Shown here piece after piece: positions 50,339-62,567 of a stretch of 64,000 nt of DNA. A program made the translations under genes and the position numbers. Origin of the DNA: Cololabis saira (Eukaryota > Chordata > Actinopteri > Beloniformes > Belonidae); contig NC_084599.1 of the NCBI RefSeq assembly GCF_033807715.1, forward strand, positions 124,001 to 188,000, in the 5' to 3' direction. Each line of letters starts with the position of its first letter. The first letter of the stretch is position 1. Below the pieces are notes generated by a model. The model had not been told where the DNA came from. It saw only the letters and a list, made by a program, of their open reading frames with translations, and ran no database searches.

Positions 50339-51786
50339 CCAAGTGTGTTATACATCAAAATGTGCGTCTTCATCCTGCGACAACACGCATTACTTTTCTC
50401 TTTCAAAAGCGTTACCGTCACAACGCTAGACGCCAAAAAGCGCGCCCACCCTTCATCTGGTTGGTTCAGACCGAAAAAACTTTGCACCTCAAGCCCCAGA
50501 ATACAGTGTGACGTACATGAACGAAAATCGGTACACACCTGTATCATGTCGCAACTTAAAGAAAAGTCTCTTGGCGCCATGGCCGAAACCGAACAGGAAG
50601 TCGGCCATTTTAATTCTGAATTAATCGCGTAATTTTGGAGCAATATGAGCCATTCCTTCAAGAATTAATACGGCCCGAACCGTAACGTGCACCCAGGTGT
50701 GTTATACATCAAAATGTGCGTCTCTATCCTGCGACTACGCGCATTACTTTTCTCTTTCAAAAGTGTTAACGTGGCGACGCTAGACGGCAAAAAGCGCGCC
50801 CCCCTTCATCTGATTGGTCCATATTTGATAGTTCCCCAAAAGTCACCAAATTTTGCATGCAAGGCAGGCCTGGCGATAAATTTTATATTTTATGGTTAAA
50901 TTAATGGGCGTGGCAAAATGGCTCAACAGCGCTCCCCGGAAAACTTTGTGCCTCAAGCCCCACAATACGGTTTGACGTACATGAACGAAAATCGGTACAC
51001 ACCTGCATCATGTTGCAACTTAAAGAAAAGTCTCTTGGCGCCATGGCCGAAACCGAACAGGAAGTCAGCCATTTTTAATTTATTGTGTAATTTTGGCGCA
51101 ATTTATGCTATTCCTTCGGCAATTAATACGGCCCGAACCGTAACGTGCCCCCGAGTGTGTTATACATCAAAATGTGCGTCTTCATCTTGCGACTACGTGC
51201 ATTACTTTTCTCTTTCAAAAGTGTTACCGTGGCGACGCTAGACGCGAAAAAGCGGGCGTCCCCATCATCTGATTGGTCCATATTTGATAGTTCTCCAAAA
51301 GTCACCAAATTTTACATGCAAGCCAGGCTTGGCGATAAATTTGATATTTAATGGTTTGCAATAATGGGCGTGGCTTAACGGCTCAACAGCGCCCCCTAGA
51401 ATACTTTTCTCTGCCATAACTTTTGAATGGTTTGACATAAAGAGTCGTGGGTGGTGTCATGGGACTCGGTATAGAGTCCTTGACCATAATTGGTGAAAAT
51501 TAGCCCCGCCCCTTCTTCTGATTGGTTGTCCGTATTTCCTGCTATAACATTTGAATGTTTTGACATAGAGAGTCGTGGGTGGTGTCATGGGACTCTGTAA
51601 TGAGTCCTTGACCTTCATTGGCCTGAACTAGCCCTGCCCCTTCTTCTGATTGGTTGTCCCTTTTTTCTGCTATAACTTTTGAATGGTTTGACATAGGAAG
51701 TCGTGGGTGGTATCGTTTCTGATATGCTTATGGGGGGCGGTGGCCGAGAGTGCGAGGGCCCGTTCATCGCTGCTTGCAGCTTTAAT
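50339..51786 (-). mobile_element. Modular interspersed repeat family, copy 4
   Basis: It begins inside a 462-bp unit (AAGTGTGTTATACATCAAAA) at the cut end of the Tx1 LINE. It runs through about two more units, two to three 128-bp units (51400-51720), and ends CGAGGGCCCGTTCATCGCTG and GCTTGCAGCTTTAATT. The other terminus is missing. The internal-deletion form of the 462-bp unit also occurs here (near 50465). Confidence 0.75.
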
Positions 51787-51789
51787 TTC

Positions 51790-52500
51790 CGATTGTTATA
51801 GCTGTAGAAGCCTCTGTCTGAAGAGACTGTTGTTGAATCAGTGTATCTGGAAGAGGATGCTCTGAGTTATCCACTATGCTTTTTAATTTCATGAAGCATC
51901 CCTCCTTTGCAAATGATGTTTTAGAGACTCCAGCGCAGTCCCCAGAACAAAGCCAGCCTTTTATTAGTTTATTAGATTTATTTGTTGTTCTTTTTTTTGT
52001 TAGTCACTCTCTCTGATCCTAATACCCTAACAGATGACTGCAAATGAGAATAAATTCTCCTCAACAGACAAATAAAAGATATGCATAAGCACTTTGCTGA
52101 ATATTCTAAATGACCTAAACTTCCTGAAGAAATAAACTCTGCTCTGTCCTTTCTTATAAATGGTCATGTTATATCTCCAGTCCAGACTGCTGCCCAGGTA
52201 GACACCAATGTATTTTTACTCCTCCACTACCTCCACTTCTTCTCCCATGATGGAAAAACTATTCGAATTAATCCTGTTGAATCTCCTTTTTTGTGTTCAC
52301 GTTCAAGATGAGAGGATTTTCCCCACACCATGCCACAAAGTCCTGTTCTATGTTCTTAATTCCTTGTCCACCACTGATACACCCTACAACTGCAGAGTCT
52401 TGTACTTGTGTCTTTTAGGGTTTCCTGGAAGGTGCTTGTTTGCTCATTCAGGCGAGCCAATAAATGTCTCTCCAGGACATTCATGACGTGGCTGGAGTTG
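51790..52500 (-). pseudogene. Rex1-like LINE relic
   Basis: The minus strand carries SIMGEEVEVVEE, then after a stop KYIGVYLGSSLDWRYNMTIY and KKGQSRVYFFRKFRSF, which are post-palm motifs of Rex1-group RT in fish. Several stops interrupt it (for example after VVEE). The palm and endonuclease are not seen. The left part near 51800-51950 is too decayed to align. Confidence 0.65.
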
Positions 52501-52942
52501 TTACAGGGATTCAAGGGAGAGTGAAAAGTATCCTTGGTTGGTGACTGCTGAGGAGGATGCTGAGCTTGTTTCTGAACTGAATCTATTGAACAATGTTGCC
52601 AAATTCCAGTCTTTGTTTTTCCTGCATGTGGACTGGATGTGCCAGATGTTCCTTCTCCAACTAAACAAAAACAAAACTGAGAGAATTGTTTTTGGAGCCA
52701 AAGAGAAATTAGTACAGGTCACCACAGAGATTCATTACATTTAGAAAAACCCATTAAGGCAATAACAAAGTTAGCCTACTATCACTTTAGGAATATATCA
52801 AGGTTAAAAGATCTGATATCTCAGCAGGACCTGGACACACTAGTCCATCCATTCATATTTAGTAGCTTGATTATTGTAACAGCATCTTTACGGGTCTACC
52901 TTACAAATTAGTTACACAACTGCAGCTCATTCAGGCCAACAC

Positions 52943-53605
52943 ACGGCCAAAGCTCCGGGGGCCGTCCTCGGGACCGGGCAGACCGGTGAGACGGTTCTGG
53001 GGGTCGCCCACGAGGCCTAGGCTTGGGCTGTGGCGTGGGTCTTGGACTCGGTGGGGAACTTTGACTTGGCGTGGAACTCAGAGTACGAAGAGCCAGCTAC
53101 AGGGGAACCCGGGTCCTCGGCGCTGGCTGAGGGGGAACCCGGGTCCGTGGCGCTGGCTACGGGGGAACCCGGGTCCGTGGCGCTGGCTGAGGGGGAACCC
53201 GGGTCCGTGGCGCTGGCTGCGGGGGAACCCGGGTCCGTGGCGCTGGCTGCGGGGGAACCCAGGTCCTCAGCGCTGGCTGCGGGGGAACCCGGGTCCTCAG
53301 CGCTGGCTGCGGGGGGTCCGGGACCATCACCGTAGCAGGGGCTGATGCGTCCGGGACCACCGCCGACACAGGGAACGAAGCGCCCAGGACCACCGCCGGA
53401 ACAAAGGCTAGCTGGGGCTTGCGCCGGCGCCGTCGTCATCTCCCCTGAGCCTGAATGCTCCTGGGCTCACCCCGAGCGAGGTGTGTTCCCCAGAAGGGAG
53501 ATTCCTCCTCCTCCGGGTCCTGCCAACCAGGAATCGAGAGTTCTGCCTCCCTGTAGACGTATTGCCAGAAGGCAAAACTTTCTCCCCATGGTGGTCGGTC
53601 CGTTC
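52943..53605 (-). pseudogene. Gypsy-type internal 3' fragment with 30-bp minisatellite
   Basis: This GC-rich piece lies between the first L2 part and a gypsy LTR. It is dominated by a 30-bp repeat encoding Asp-Pro-Gly-Ser-Pro-Ala-Ala-Ser-Ala-Glu on the minus strand. No protease, RT or integrase motif is seen. Its place beside an LTR suggests it is part of the same element, but the protein it once encoded is not identifiable. Confidence 0.5.
53090..53312 (+). repeat. 30-bp minisatellite, about 7 copies
   Basis: Units read GGGGGAACCCGGGTCCGTGG and then CGCTGGCTGA or CGCTGGCTGC, with a strict 30-bp period. It is open in several frames on both strands, which creates long but meaningless frames. 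Confidence 0.95.
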
Positions 53606-53923
53606 TGTGAAGGATGGTTGTTTGAGGACCCAGATGCAGGAGAGCGAGAGGCAGGAGTTCCAAAAAACAGGGTTTATTCAGCAAAAAAACAAAACCAAAA
53701 ACGCTGCTGGGCAGGATCAAAAAGAGGCAGAACAGAAACAGGGATCCAAAAACTACGGGACAACATTGAGGGAGCAAACAGTATGGACCGACCGGGAGCA
53801 GGGGAAGACGATACCAGATATACACAGGGGATGACGAGACACAGGTGTGAACAATCAGGGCAGATGGAAAACAGGCGGAGCAGAACAGAAAACACAAACT
53901 GGGGGAAATGTCAAACACTGACA
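53606..53923 (-). repeat. Gypsy LTR, copy 2 (apparently complete)
   Basis: It begins TGTGAAGGATGG and ends with CACTGACA on the plus strand. Internal words GACCCAGATGCAGGAGAGCG, GGGTTTATTCAGC and GACGAGACACAGGTGTGAAC match 41571-41810 and, more loosely, the layout of the gypsy A LTR. L2 sequence resumes at about 53926. Confidence 0.65.
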
Positions 53924-54455
53924 CAGTCCTCTCTAAGACCAACAGTGGACCACATCAGTCCAGCTCTGAGGTCTTTACACTGGCTGCCTGTCCATAAGAG
54001 GTATAGAAATACTTTCAAGTTCTGATGCAGGTCTATAAAGCTCTGAATGGTCCAGGACCAGAACACACCAGGGACCTCCTGACCCAGTATGAACCTTCCA
54101 GACCCCTCAGGTCATCTGGATCTGGTTTTCTATCAGTTCTGTCAGCTGCGTTCAGCTTCTATGCTCCACATGTCTGGAACAAACTATCCGAAAGCCTCAG
54201 ATCAGCTGAAACAGTTTATATAGTTCTAGCTTGAAGACTTTGAGTAAAGCTCTAAAGTTGCAGTCCCAAAACTTGTTCCTATTTTAACTACTGATTTGAT
54301 CTGATTTGTATCTATTGTTCCTATTTCTTTCTTTTTGGTTTAAGTTTTAAATCATGCTATTTATTTATGTTTTAATGTCTTTGTAAAGCACTTTGGAATC
54401 ACCTTGTTATCGAATTGTGCTATAGAAATAAACTTGCCTTGCCTTGCCTTGCTTG

Positions 54456-54899
54456 TACACCTGTTTCAAATGAATTTGCCATTAACAGACTTTTACAGAC
54501 CTTTATGATGATGATCAATTTATTCATAGATGATCCATCAACATGTCCAGTTTGTTGCCTCTGTCCAGACTTCAATCTATCCCATCCTCCATCTGCTTGA
54601 AGCCTGTAACCTTTTTCATCCCTGACCACACATCTCTTACATTAATCTATTGGAGCTTGTTTTGCAGCTTTCTCCCATACACCTCCTTCATTTCTCTAAT
54701 CTTAAGTTTTTTGTTCTTTGTGTAATGACCTCAATTATTTCCTTTTTCCCTCCTTCAATTTTTTCTTGATGGCAAATCACTGTCCTGGTGGGGTTGTCCA
54801 CACAGGAATGTAATAAATAAATCACACACTCAGTCAAGACTCAGTCATGACTCAGTTACAGACATAATCTCCATGTGGTCTACAGAGTGGATCCAAGTG
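54456..54899. other. No recognised gene
   Basis: Sequence between the L2 tail and an endonuclease-like fragment. Frames are at or under 69 codons without family motifs. It may include decayed LINE sequence on the minus strand. Confidence 0.4.
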
Positions 54900-55227
54900 T
54901 CACCTCAAAAACATTCCTACAGCTTCCTTTGATCACTTCCTAAGAATCCTTTGGTAACAGCTTGCCACTGATCAAGGAGCTTATAGGATGAGTAGAGAAA
55001 GTCCAGATTTTGATCAGCCTTGCAGAGAGCAGACAGTGCAGAGGAGCTGTGTGCATCTCTTAAAATGTTCTGGCAGAGGGAGTTATGCTTGAAATCTCCA
55101 TAGATCACCACAAGTGTTTGTGAGTGTTGTACTTTTAGTGTAGCAGTAACTGAACTGATGACGTCAGATGCTTTGACATCTGCATCTGAAGGCAGGGTGT
55201 GTACTGCTACTACAATAACACTGGCGA
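54900..55227 (-). pseudogene. LINE endonuclease fragment (probably Rex1 group)
   Basis: The minus strand reads VIVVAVYTLPSDADVKASDV, then SSVTATLKVQHSQTLVVIYG and DFKHNSLCQNILR. The pattern AVY.PP, then LVVI.GDFNH corresponds to the endonuclease middle of Rex1/CR1-group LINEs, with the usual Asn of GDFN changed to Lys. The rest is deleted or shifted. It abuts repeat-family copy 5. Confidence 0.55.
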
Positions 55228-56331
55228 ATTAAAGCTGCAAGCAGCGATGAACGGGCCCTCACACCCTTGTGCACGTTCAGGCTGCAGTGGAAGCTTGTAT
55301 GACTTGCATGTAGATAGAAGTTATGGCAGAAAGTAGGAACTATCAGATATCGACCAATCAGAAGAAGGGGCGGGGCTAATTTGCACCAATTATGTTCAAG
55401 GACTCAAAACCATGTTCGATGACACCACCCATGAGTCTTTATGTCAAACCATTCAAAAGTTATAGCACAAAATAGGGACTATCAAATTTTGACCAATCAG
55501 AAGAAGGGGTGGGGCGAATTCAGGCCAATGAAGGTCAAGTCCTCAATACCGAGTCCGATGACACCACCCACATGTCTTTATCACAACCAGTTCAAAAGTT
55601 ATGGCAGAGAATAGGGACTATCAAATATCGACCAATAAGAGGAAGGGGCGGGGCTAATTTTCACCAATTAAAGTGAAGGAGTCCAAACCGAGTCCTATGA
55701 CACCACCCACGACTCTTTATGTCAAACCATTCAAAAGTTATGGCAGAAAGTAGGAACTATCAAATATGGACCAATCAGATGAAGGGGGGCACGCTTTTTG
55801 GTGTCTATCATCGCCACGGTAACGCTTTTGACTGAGAAAAGTAATGCGCATCATCACAGGATCAAGACGCATATTTTGATGTATAACACACCTGGGTGCA
55901 CGTTACGGTTCGGGCCGTATTAACTGTCAAAGGAATGGCATAAATTGCGCCAGAATTACGCGATGAATTCAAAATGTTCAAAATGGCCGACTTCCTGTTC
56001 AGTTTCGGCCATGGCGCCAAGAGACTTTTCTTTAAGTTACGACATGATACAGGTGTGTACCGATTTTCGTGCATGTACGTCAAACCGTATTGTGGGGCTT
56101 GAGGCACAAAGTATTCTAGGGGGCGCTGTTGAGCCATTAGGCCACGTCCATTAATGCAAACAATTAAATATCAAATTATTTGCCAGGCCTGGCTTGCATG
56201 CAAAGTTTGTTGACTCTTGGGGTACGTCTAGGGGGGCAAAATGGCCCTCCTTTTGTCAGAAAAATAAAAATAACGAGAAAAAAAAATTTGGAAAAAAAAA
56301 AATCCTACAGATACAATAGGGCCTTCGCACT
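55228..56331 (+). mobile_element. Modular interspersed repeat family, copy 5 (most complete short form)
   Basis: It starts AATTAAAGCTGCAAGCAGCG then ATGAACGGGCCCTCACACCC. It has about three diverged 128-bp units (55320-55760) and one 462-bp unit, then GTACGTCTAGGGGGGCAAAA, and ends ATACAATAGGGCCTTCGCAC at 56330. Both termini are present apart from about 20 bases on the right. At roughly 1.1 kb it may represent the basic form of the family. Confidence 0.75.
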
Positions 56332-56759
56332 TTACCATACTTTACCAGTATACCATGAATGAAAACTTGCAGACAACAGTCCAATGTGAGGGCTGCAGAA
56401 ACAATGTTTCCCAGTAAAAGTATACCATCAGTTGATGACAAGAATTTTAATTCTACCACCCTACTTTTGCCATTCCGCTTGAAACCCGTCTGCCTGCATT
56501 TTCTGGAATCAAGGAGCGATAGAGTTGGAGTTGGGAATGTGCTCCTGCTGTTGGCATCCACTGGCATCCACAAGCCTTTGAAATATGTAAGAGAGATCAC
56601 AAACAAACAAATAGACACGAGAACAGGAAGAGACACAAACAGCAACCATTTCATGTCTCTGAAACTGAATCAAGACTAGGCTACTGCGACTATCTGTCCC
56701 CCAAAACTGTGGAGTGAGCATGTAGGTGTGTGTGCAAAGTGAAAACAAGGCTTTACCTG
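56332..56759. other. No recognised gene
   Basis: A plus frame of 106 codons (56359-56679) and a minus frame of 132 codons overlap with no family signature. I see no shared repeat. Confidence 0.4.
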
Positions 56760-57690
56760 AACTGAAAAAATAGTGGAGGAGGTAGGGCACAATTATGCCG
56801 CCCAAGAGACCAGAAGTTGACAAGGAAAAAACCCGAACCCAGACCGCCCACAGCCCCACGGAGGACCAGAAGAGGGCGGGAGGAAACCTCCACCAGTAAG
56901 CCCTGCCCCCTTCTAGCGGTGACAGAGGGAACCCCCGGGCTGGGCCCCCATGATCGCGGAAGGAGGCAGCCAGGAAACCCATGGTGATGGACCGGGACCC
57001 AGCCGAGCACCAACCACCCGGCATGGGCCGAACATGCGGCCAGGGGGTCCACACCCTCCAGGCCCATAACCCCCACCCGGCAAGAGGTCAGCCCCCCCCG
57101 GAGAGACGGGGTCACCTCGACCGTCAATGCTGGCGGGCCGGCACCCACCCCGACAAAAGCGGAAACCCCAGAGCCAAAGGCGTGCCCAGTTGCAAGGGCA
57201 GCGAGAGGGAAGCGGAGGGAAGCAAGTTTGGTGCATCTTCCATCGCATCCACTCACTGACAAAGACATGGACAATCATTCTCTCACCACTCCCATCTCCC
57301 TCCGGAGGTCCGGCACCGCCGCGCAGTCCCTCCCAGGCAGCACGGCGAGCCCATGCCCGGGCCTGGCCACCAACGTCCCCCCGCCCCAGGCCAAACCCGG
57401 GAAACATGGGTGGAGTAAGCCTCGCTCCTGCCTCTGGTGATGAGTGTGTGTAGATGTGACTAATGCGGTAAAAACAGGGAGGGGGAGCCCAAGCCCCCAC
57501 AGACGCCGGGGCACGCGCCCCCCGCCCTAACGACCACGAGGTAACCCCCCCATAGACCACCAAGGTCCCCTCCAGGCCAGGGACAGAGCCCCACTGCGAC
57601 GACCCCACCACCCCCCACTTCCCGCCCCCCAAGGGCCACAAGAAGTCCATAACCCAGCACCCCAAGTCAACCCCCAGTCCCAAGGGCTAC
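56760..57690. repeat. C-rich, GC-rich block, probably a retrotransposon 5' region
   Basis: The block is strongly C-rich on the plus strand (words such as AACCCCCACCCGGCAAGAGG and CCCCCCCACTTCC-like runs) and differs sharply from its AT-rich flanks. Long frames on both strands (up to 256 codons) arise from base composition and have no domains. From memory such blocks occur upstream of LINEs in teleosts, but I cannot assign a family. Confidence 0.35.
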
Positions 57691-57797
57691 AGTGTTGGGC
57701 CACTGTGATTATGAAACTTTTTCGAACATTTGTGATTAGGTGAAAAACGACTTTAAAGCTGTCTGACTCCTCAGCCTGGGAATCAGCTTTCACCTAA

Positions 57798-58276
57798 AGG
57801 CTGAATTATGGTTCTGCGTCAAAACGACGCCGTGCCTACGGCGTGTGGTTTTTGTACACGCAGAGGACACGCCGTCACATGCGCCGTCAGTGACGTGCAC
57901 CTCCCGAAAATTGTAACTACGCGTCGAGGAGACGCAGACCACACGCAGACCGAGAGGGCTGTGATTGGTTCGTTTGAAAGCGAAGCATTTCCGGTTTCCG
58001 GTTTGAATCAGTAGTGAACTTCCAGGGCTTTTTTCTTCGTTTATATGTGATTTTTTTTGTTTTTGTTTTTTGCACAATAGTTGTCCTTATTTCTTTGATT
58101 TACTTTGACCGGAAAAAGTCGGATAAACCATTCAGAAAAAGATCGCTAACTAGTGGCCGCGGGGGGTACTGCACCGCGACCAAATGGAGAGACGGAGAAC
58201 TCTGAACGATTCGTGACGGGGTCACGGGTGCGCCGTGTGCTCTGCGTGTGTGTGACGCAGAACCATACCCGCACCT
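57798..58276. mobile_element. Hairpin MITE, copy 3 (Harbinger-type), 479 bp
   Basis: The left end AGGCTGAATTATGGTTCTGC pairs with the inverted right end AGGTGCGGGTATGGTTCTGC. Inner words GTGCCTACGGCGTGTGG and, at the other end, GCGCCGTGTGCTCTGCGTG pair partly. TAA flanks both sides (57795-57797 and 58277-58279). It is longer and more diverged than the other two and has no transposase frame. Confidence 0.75.
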
Positions 58277-58279
58277 TAA

Positions 58280-58945
58280 AATGGCCGCAAAGAAAAGACT
58301 ACAGCCCAGCGGGCTTGTAGGTGTGAACAAAGGGCGGCGTGTGAACAAAGGGCGGCGCCTGAAATGACGTGAAAATCTCTCTCTTCTCGCTGCCACCACT
58401 TCTCTTCAGACACCAGCCCGTCGGGACCACAGTCTCCTTCCCTCCTCGGTCAGGGGGGGCGCGAGACGCGCCCGGACCAGGGTTACCTGGGGATCCGTAA
58501 CGATCAGCTGTGGCCCCGGAGTGCTGCGCGTTCCCGGCTCCCTCTCTCCTACTAACTTTTTCTCTGCTCTGAGTCCCTTTCGCCAGGAGGACCCCATCCT
58601 CCGGTCAGCGTGCCCATACCAGCCCGAGAAGCTTGATCCACCTGGATCCGTGACGCCCATGCGCCTCTGTGATGAAACGGGAGCCGCGCTTTCTTATGGT
58701 GGACCGACCCGCTCGCCGCGTGAGAGGCTCCGTGATCAGGAGAGATCGCCCGGCTGTTGCACGGTGCACAACTGTCTATTTCAGAGTTAGAAGGAGAAGA
58801 GGGACCGAGAGGCTGCTCGCTACCGGAGGATCCCCGGCAGGAGCGATCAGCTGTGGGATCACCGCCTGATAGAGTCGAACTGAGCCAAGGGCTCTCCCAA
58901 CGCCTTCAGGACACCGCGGCCCTTCCAGATCCAGGTTCCAGGGGA
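58280..58945. other. GC-rich sequence without recognised gene
   Basis: The stretch has AACAAAGGGCGGCG repeated twice near 58325-58360 and several GGATCC-like words. Frames of 60-90 codons have no family signature. It adjoins the truncated 5' end of the Rex3 fragment and could be the 5' part of another retroelement. Confidence 0.4.
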
Positions 58946-59921
58946 ACCAGAATTTCTAGGCGCAGCCAAGTGCCGGAGGGGGTGCGGTTCGGGAGCCACT
59001 TGATTTCATCTCTGCTTTTTGCAGATGATGTGGTCTTGTTGGCTCCCTCGAGCCAGGACTTTCAGCATGCACTGGGGCGGTTTGCAGCCGAGTGTGAAGC
59101 AGCTGGGATGAGAATCTGCACCTCTAAGTATGAGGCCATGGTTCTCGACCGGAAAAAGGTGGCTTGCACCCTCCAGATCGGGGGAGAGTTCCTGCCTCAG
59201 GTGGAGGAGTTTAAGTATCTTGGGGTCTTGTTCACGAGTGAGGGGAGAACGGAGCGCGAGATCGACAGGCGGATCGGTGCGGCGGCCGCAGTAATGCGGT
59301 CATTGTATCGGTCCGTCGTGGTGAAGAAGGAGCTGAGCCGAAAGGCAAAGCTCTCGATTTAAAGGTCGATCTACGTTCCCACCCTCACCTATGGTCATGA
59401 ACTCTGGGTCATGACCGAAAGAACGGGATCCCAGATACAAGAGGCCGAAATGAGTTTCCTCCGCAGGGTGACGGGGCGCTCCCTTAGAGATAGGGTGAGG
59501 AGCTCTGTCACCCGGGAGGAGCTCGGAGTAGAGCCGCTGCTCCTCCACATCGAGAGGAGCCAGCTGAGGTGGCTCGGGCACCTGTATAGGATGCCCCCTG
59601 GACGCCTCCCTCGTGAGGTGTTCCGGGCATGTCCCACCGGGAGGAGGCCCCGAGGAAGACCCAGGACACGCTGGAGTGACTACGTCACTCGGCTGGCCTG
59701 GGAACGCCTTGGAGTCCCCCCGGAAGAGCTGGAGGAAGTGTCCGGGGAGAGGGAAGTCTGGGGATCCCTGCTCCGACTGCTGCCCCCGCGACCCGGACTC
59801 GGATAATGCGGTGGACAATGGATGGATGGATGGATGGATGGATGGATGGATGGATGGATGGATGGATGGATGGATGGATGGATGGATGGATGGATGGATG
59901 GATGGATGGATGGATGGATGG
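58946..59921 (+). pseudogene. Rex3 LINE, 3' fragment with tetranucleotide tail
   Basis: The frame enters at ISRRSQVPEGVRFGSH and contains [20 protein letters not shown] (FADD present), FKYLGVLFTSEGRTEREIDR, then a TAA in AKLSI-stop-RSIY at 59360, and continues to [20 protein letters not shown] and a stop after RPGLG at 59805. A GGAT tandem tail of about 100 bp follows (59819-59921). The tail agrees with the known Rex3 3' end of GATG repeats. It is 5'-truncated and lies inside repeat 59935-60780. Confidence 0.9.
59819..59921 (+). repeat. GGAT tetranucleotide tail of Rex3
   Basis: About 25 uninterrupted GGAT/GATG units. Apparent Trp-Met-Asp-Gly or Ile-His-Pro-Ser proteins on either strand are only this tract. 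Confidence 0.95.
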
Positions 59922-59934
59922 ACTGTGTAACGCC

Positions 59935-60780
<846 letters not shown>

Positions 60781-62560
60781 GATCATCACTCACCCAACCC
60801 CACTACTGGATGAAGCCTTTAATCGGAGACCAGAGAGACTGCAGTTCTGCCGAATGATGTTTAGTGGAAGCAGAGTACAGGTCTCTTTTCTTTCTTCCGT
60901 CTCATGGTAGCGCATATGCGCCTCCATTGTGCATGTGGGCTACCGTTCAAATGCGCTCTCGCGCAAAAGTGGCCCCCGTTGGAAGATGCGGCCCGGCATG
61001 TTCTGCGTTTAGGGAGGGGCGGCCCTGTGATGCCAGTCAAAGATCTTGGCGATAGGATTCTTTCCAAATTCCTCACCTCTGAGTTGTCGTCTACATAATT
61101 GCCAGTGATATATTGACACTTCTTTGCAGCCTCCAGCTTCATATAGATTCAGCCTAAACACCAGCTCTGGCACCTGAATAAAGATTTCCTATCAATAAGC
61201 ATGAGCATAAGCTCCACAATAGGATGAGAGAAATCAAATGTGACCAATGTGCATGGAAACAGAGAAAATCAATTGTCTCCTGAACAAATGGAGGCGCTAT
61301 TAAAATTATTGTCTTCTCCAGGAATATATTATCCTTAGCAGTTGCCAGGAGAAGCAAGGGCGGGACACATTCTAAGTATGCTTAGCCCAGGAAGGCAGAC
61401 AGCTCTCTGACTAAGTCAATTATATCCACGATATGCATGAGCCAAATGTGATTCATCCCCCTGCTCCCTTGCTTGTAGCTCTTCCACATTATCATTATAA
61501 TAGCCATAAAACATACAATAAAAACATGGTTGAACAAATTATGACCATAAATACATACTTTACCAATGTTAATCTCTCTTCGTCTTTTTTCAAAGATCCT
61601 AGAAGTTTAAATTTGACGCAACATTGCCATTTTCCAACTTTAATAATACAATAGCGTTCGACTTGCACAGAAGATCAAGGTTGGGATTAAGTGACCAGGC
61701 TTTGAACTGTTATTTCAAATCATGGTGAAGAGACATTTCTTCAACCCATTTGTCAGTGATAATGTAAATAAAGAATTAATTGAAGCAGGGCTGCCAAAAG
61801 GACAAGACACAAAGCAATACAAAAGGCTTTCATGAGACAAATGCTGCTTACTTAAGTTTGAATAAACAGTTTTTCATCACTCTCACTGGGGCAGAGAAGC
61901 TTCAGATGAGACAATTTGATCTGCTCATAAGATAAAGACAGTTACCATGCTTTAGATGTAGCTGTATTAACACTTCAAAAACATCAGCATCTCTGCAGGC
62001 ATAAGAAAGGTTACACAACATTGAAATAACACATATTATCTTTTTCCTTTGAAGTTTTTGAAATGCCTTTTGGAATTAGATCCCCTCCCATATAAATAAG
62101 AAGATGTACATGATATCCAAGCTCAATCTTATTAGCCGGTAGAGAATGTCAAGGATATGACCAATCTGCCTCAAAAAGGATACACCTCCGCAGGATATTG
62201 ATGGGCCGTAACCCCCTGAAATGACAGGTTTCGTGGAGTCTGACACAAGAATCCATTAAGGCTTTAATAATCACAAGTCTGGTCCTTTGGTCCTTTGGAG
62301 GTATGTGAGCAATACTCTTCAGAGGAACTCATTTTGTCCCGGTAAATTCAGGAGTCAGGGTCTGAGATCACCATAAGGAAGTGGAGAAACAAAGATTACT
62401 CCTCCACAGCAAAGAGTGCTTGTGATTGTTATTTCAGTGATGAAAGACAAGACGGTTGTTTTTTATTGTGGAACATTGGGGATTCTTTTTCCCTTTTTAC
62501 CCACTTTCCAAATTTAAAATTAGCTGTCCGAGAGTTAGACGTGTCATGCCTAACACTTCA
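60781..62560. other. No recognised gene; AT-rich unique sequence
   Basis: Frames reach at most 93 codons. 60940-61040 is a short GC-richer part with GCGCTCTCGCGCAAAAG. I recognise no repeat family, exon or RNA gene. Confidence 0.5.
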
Positions 62561-62567
62561 ATCAGCC

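Larger units (their letters stand above)
52610..54455 (+). pseudogene. L2-clade LINE, split by a gypsy fragment
   Basis: The first part (52610-52942) reads WMCQMFLLQLNKNKTERIVF then GAKEKL and, with stops and shifts, the YTTAAHSGQ region corresponding to LQLIQNAAAR in L2. The second part (53926-54455) reads SPALRSLHWLPVHKR, then MQVYKALNGPGPEHTRDLLT and PSRPLRSSGSGFLSVLSAAF. The 3' end GCTATAGAAATAAACTTGCC with TTGCC repeats is the L2-type tail. Many stops make it a relic. The gypsy fragment lies between the two parts. Confidence 0.75.

Noticed and set aside
56509..57683. Minus-strand frames of 173-256 codons and plus-strand frames of 70-108 codons in the C-rich block.
   Set aside because: They arise from low stop-codon density in GC-rich DNA, overlap in many registers and carry no domain.
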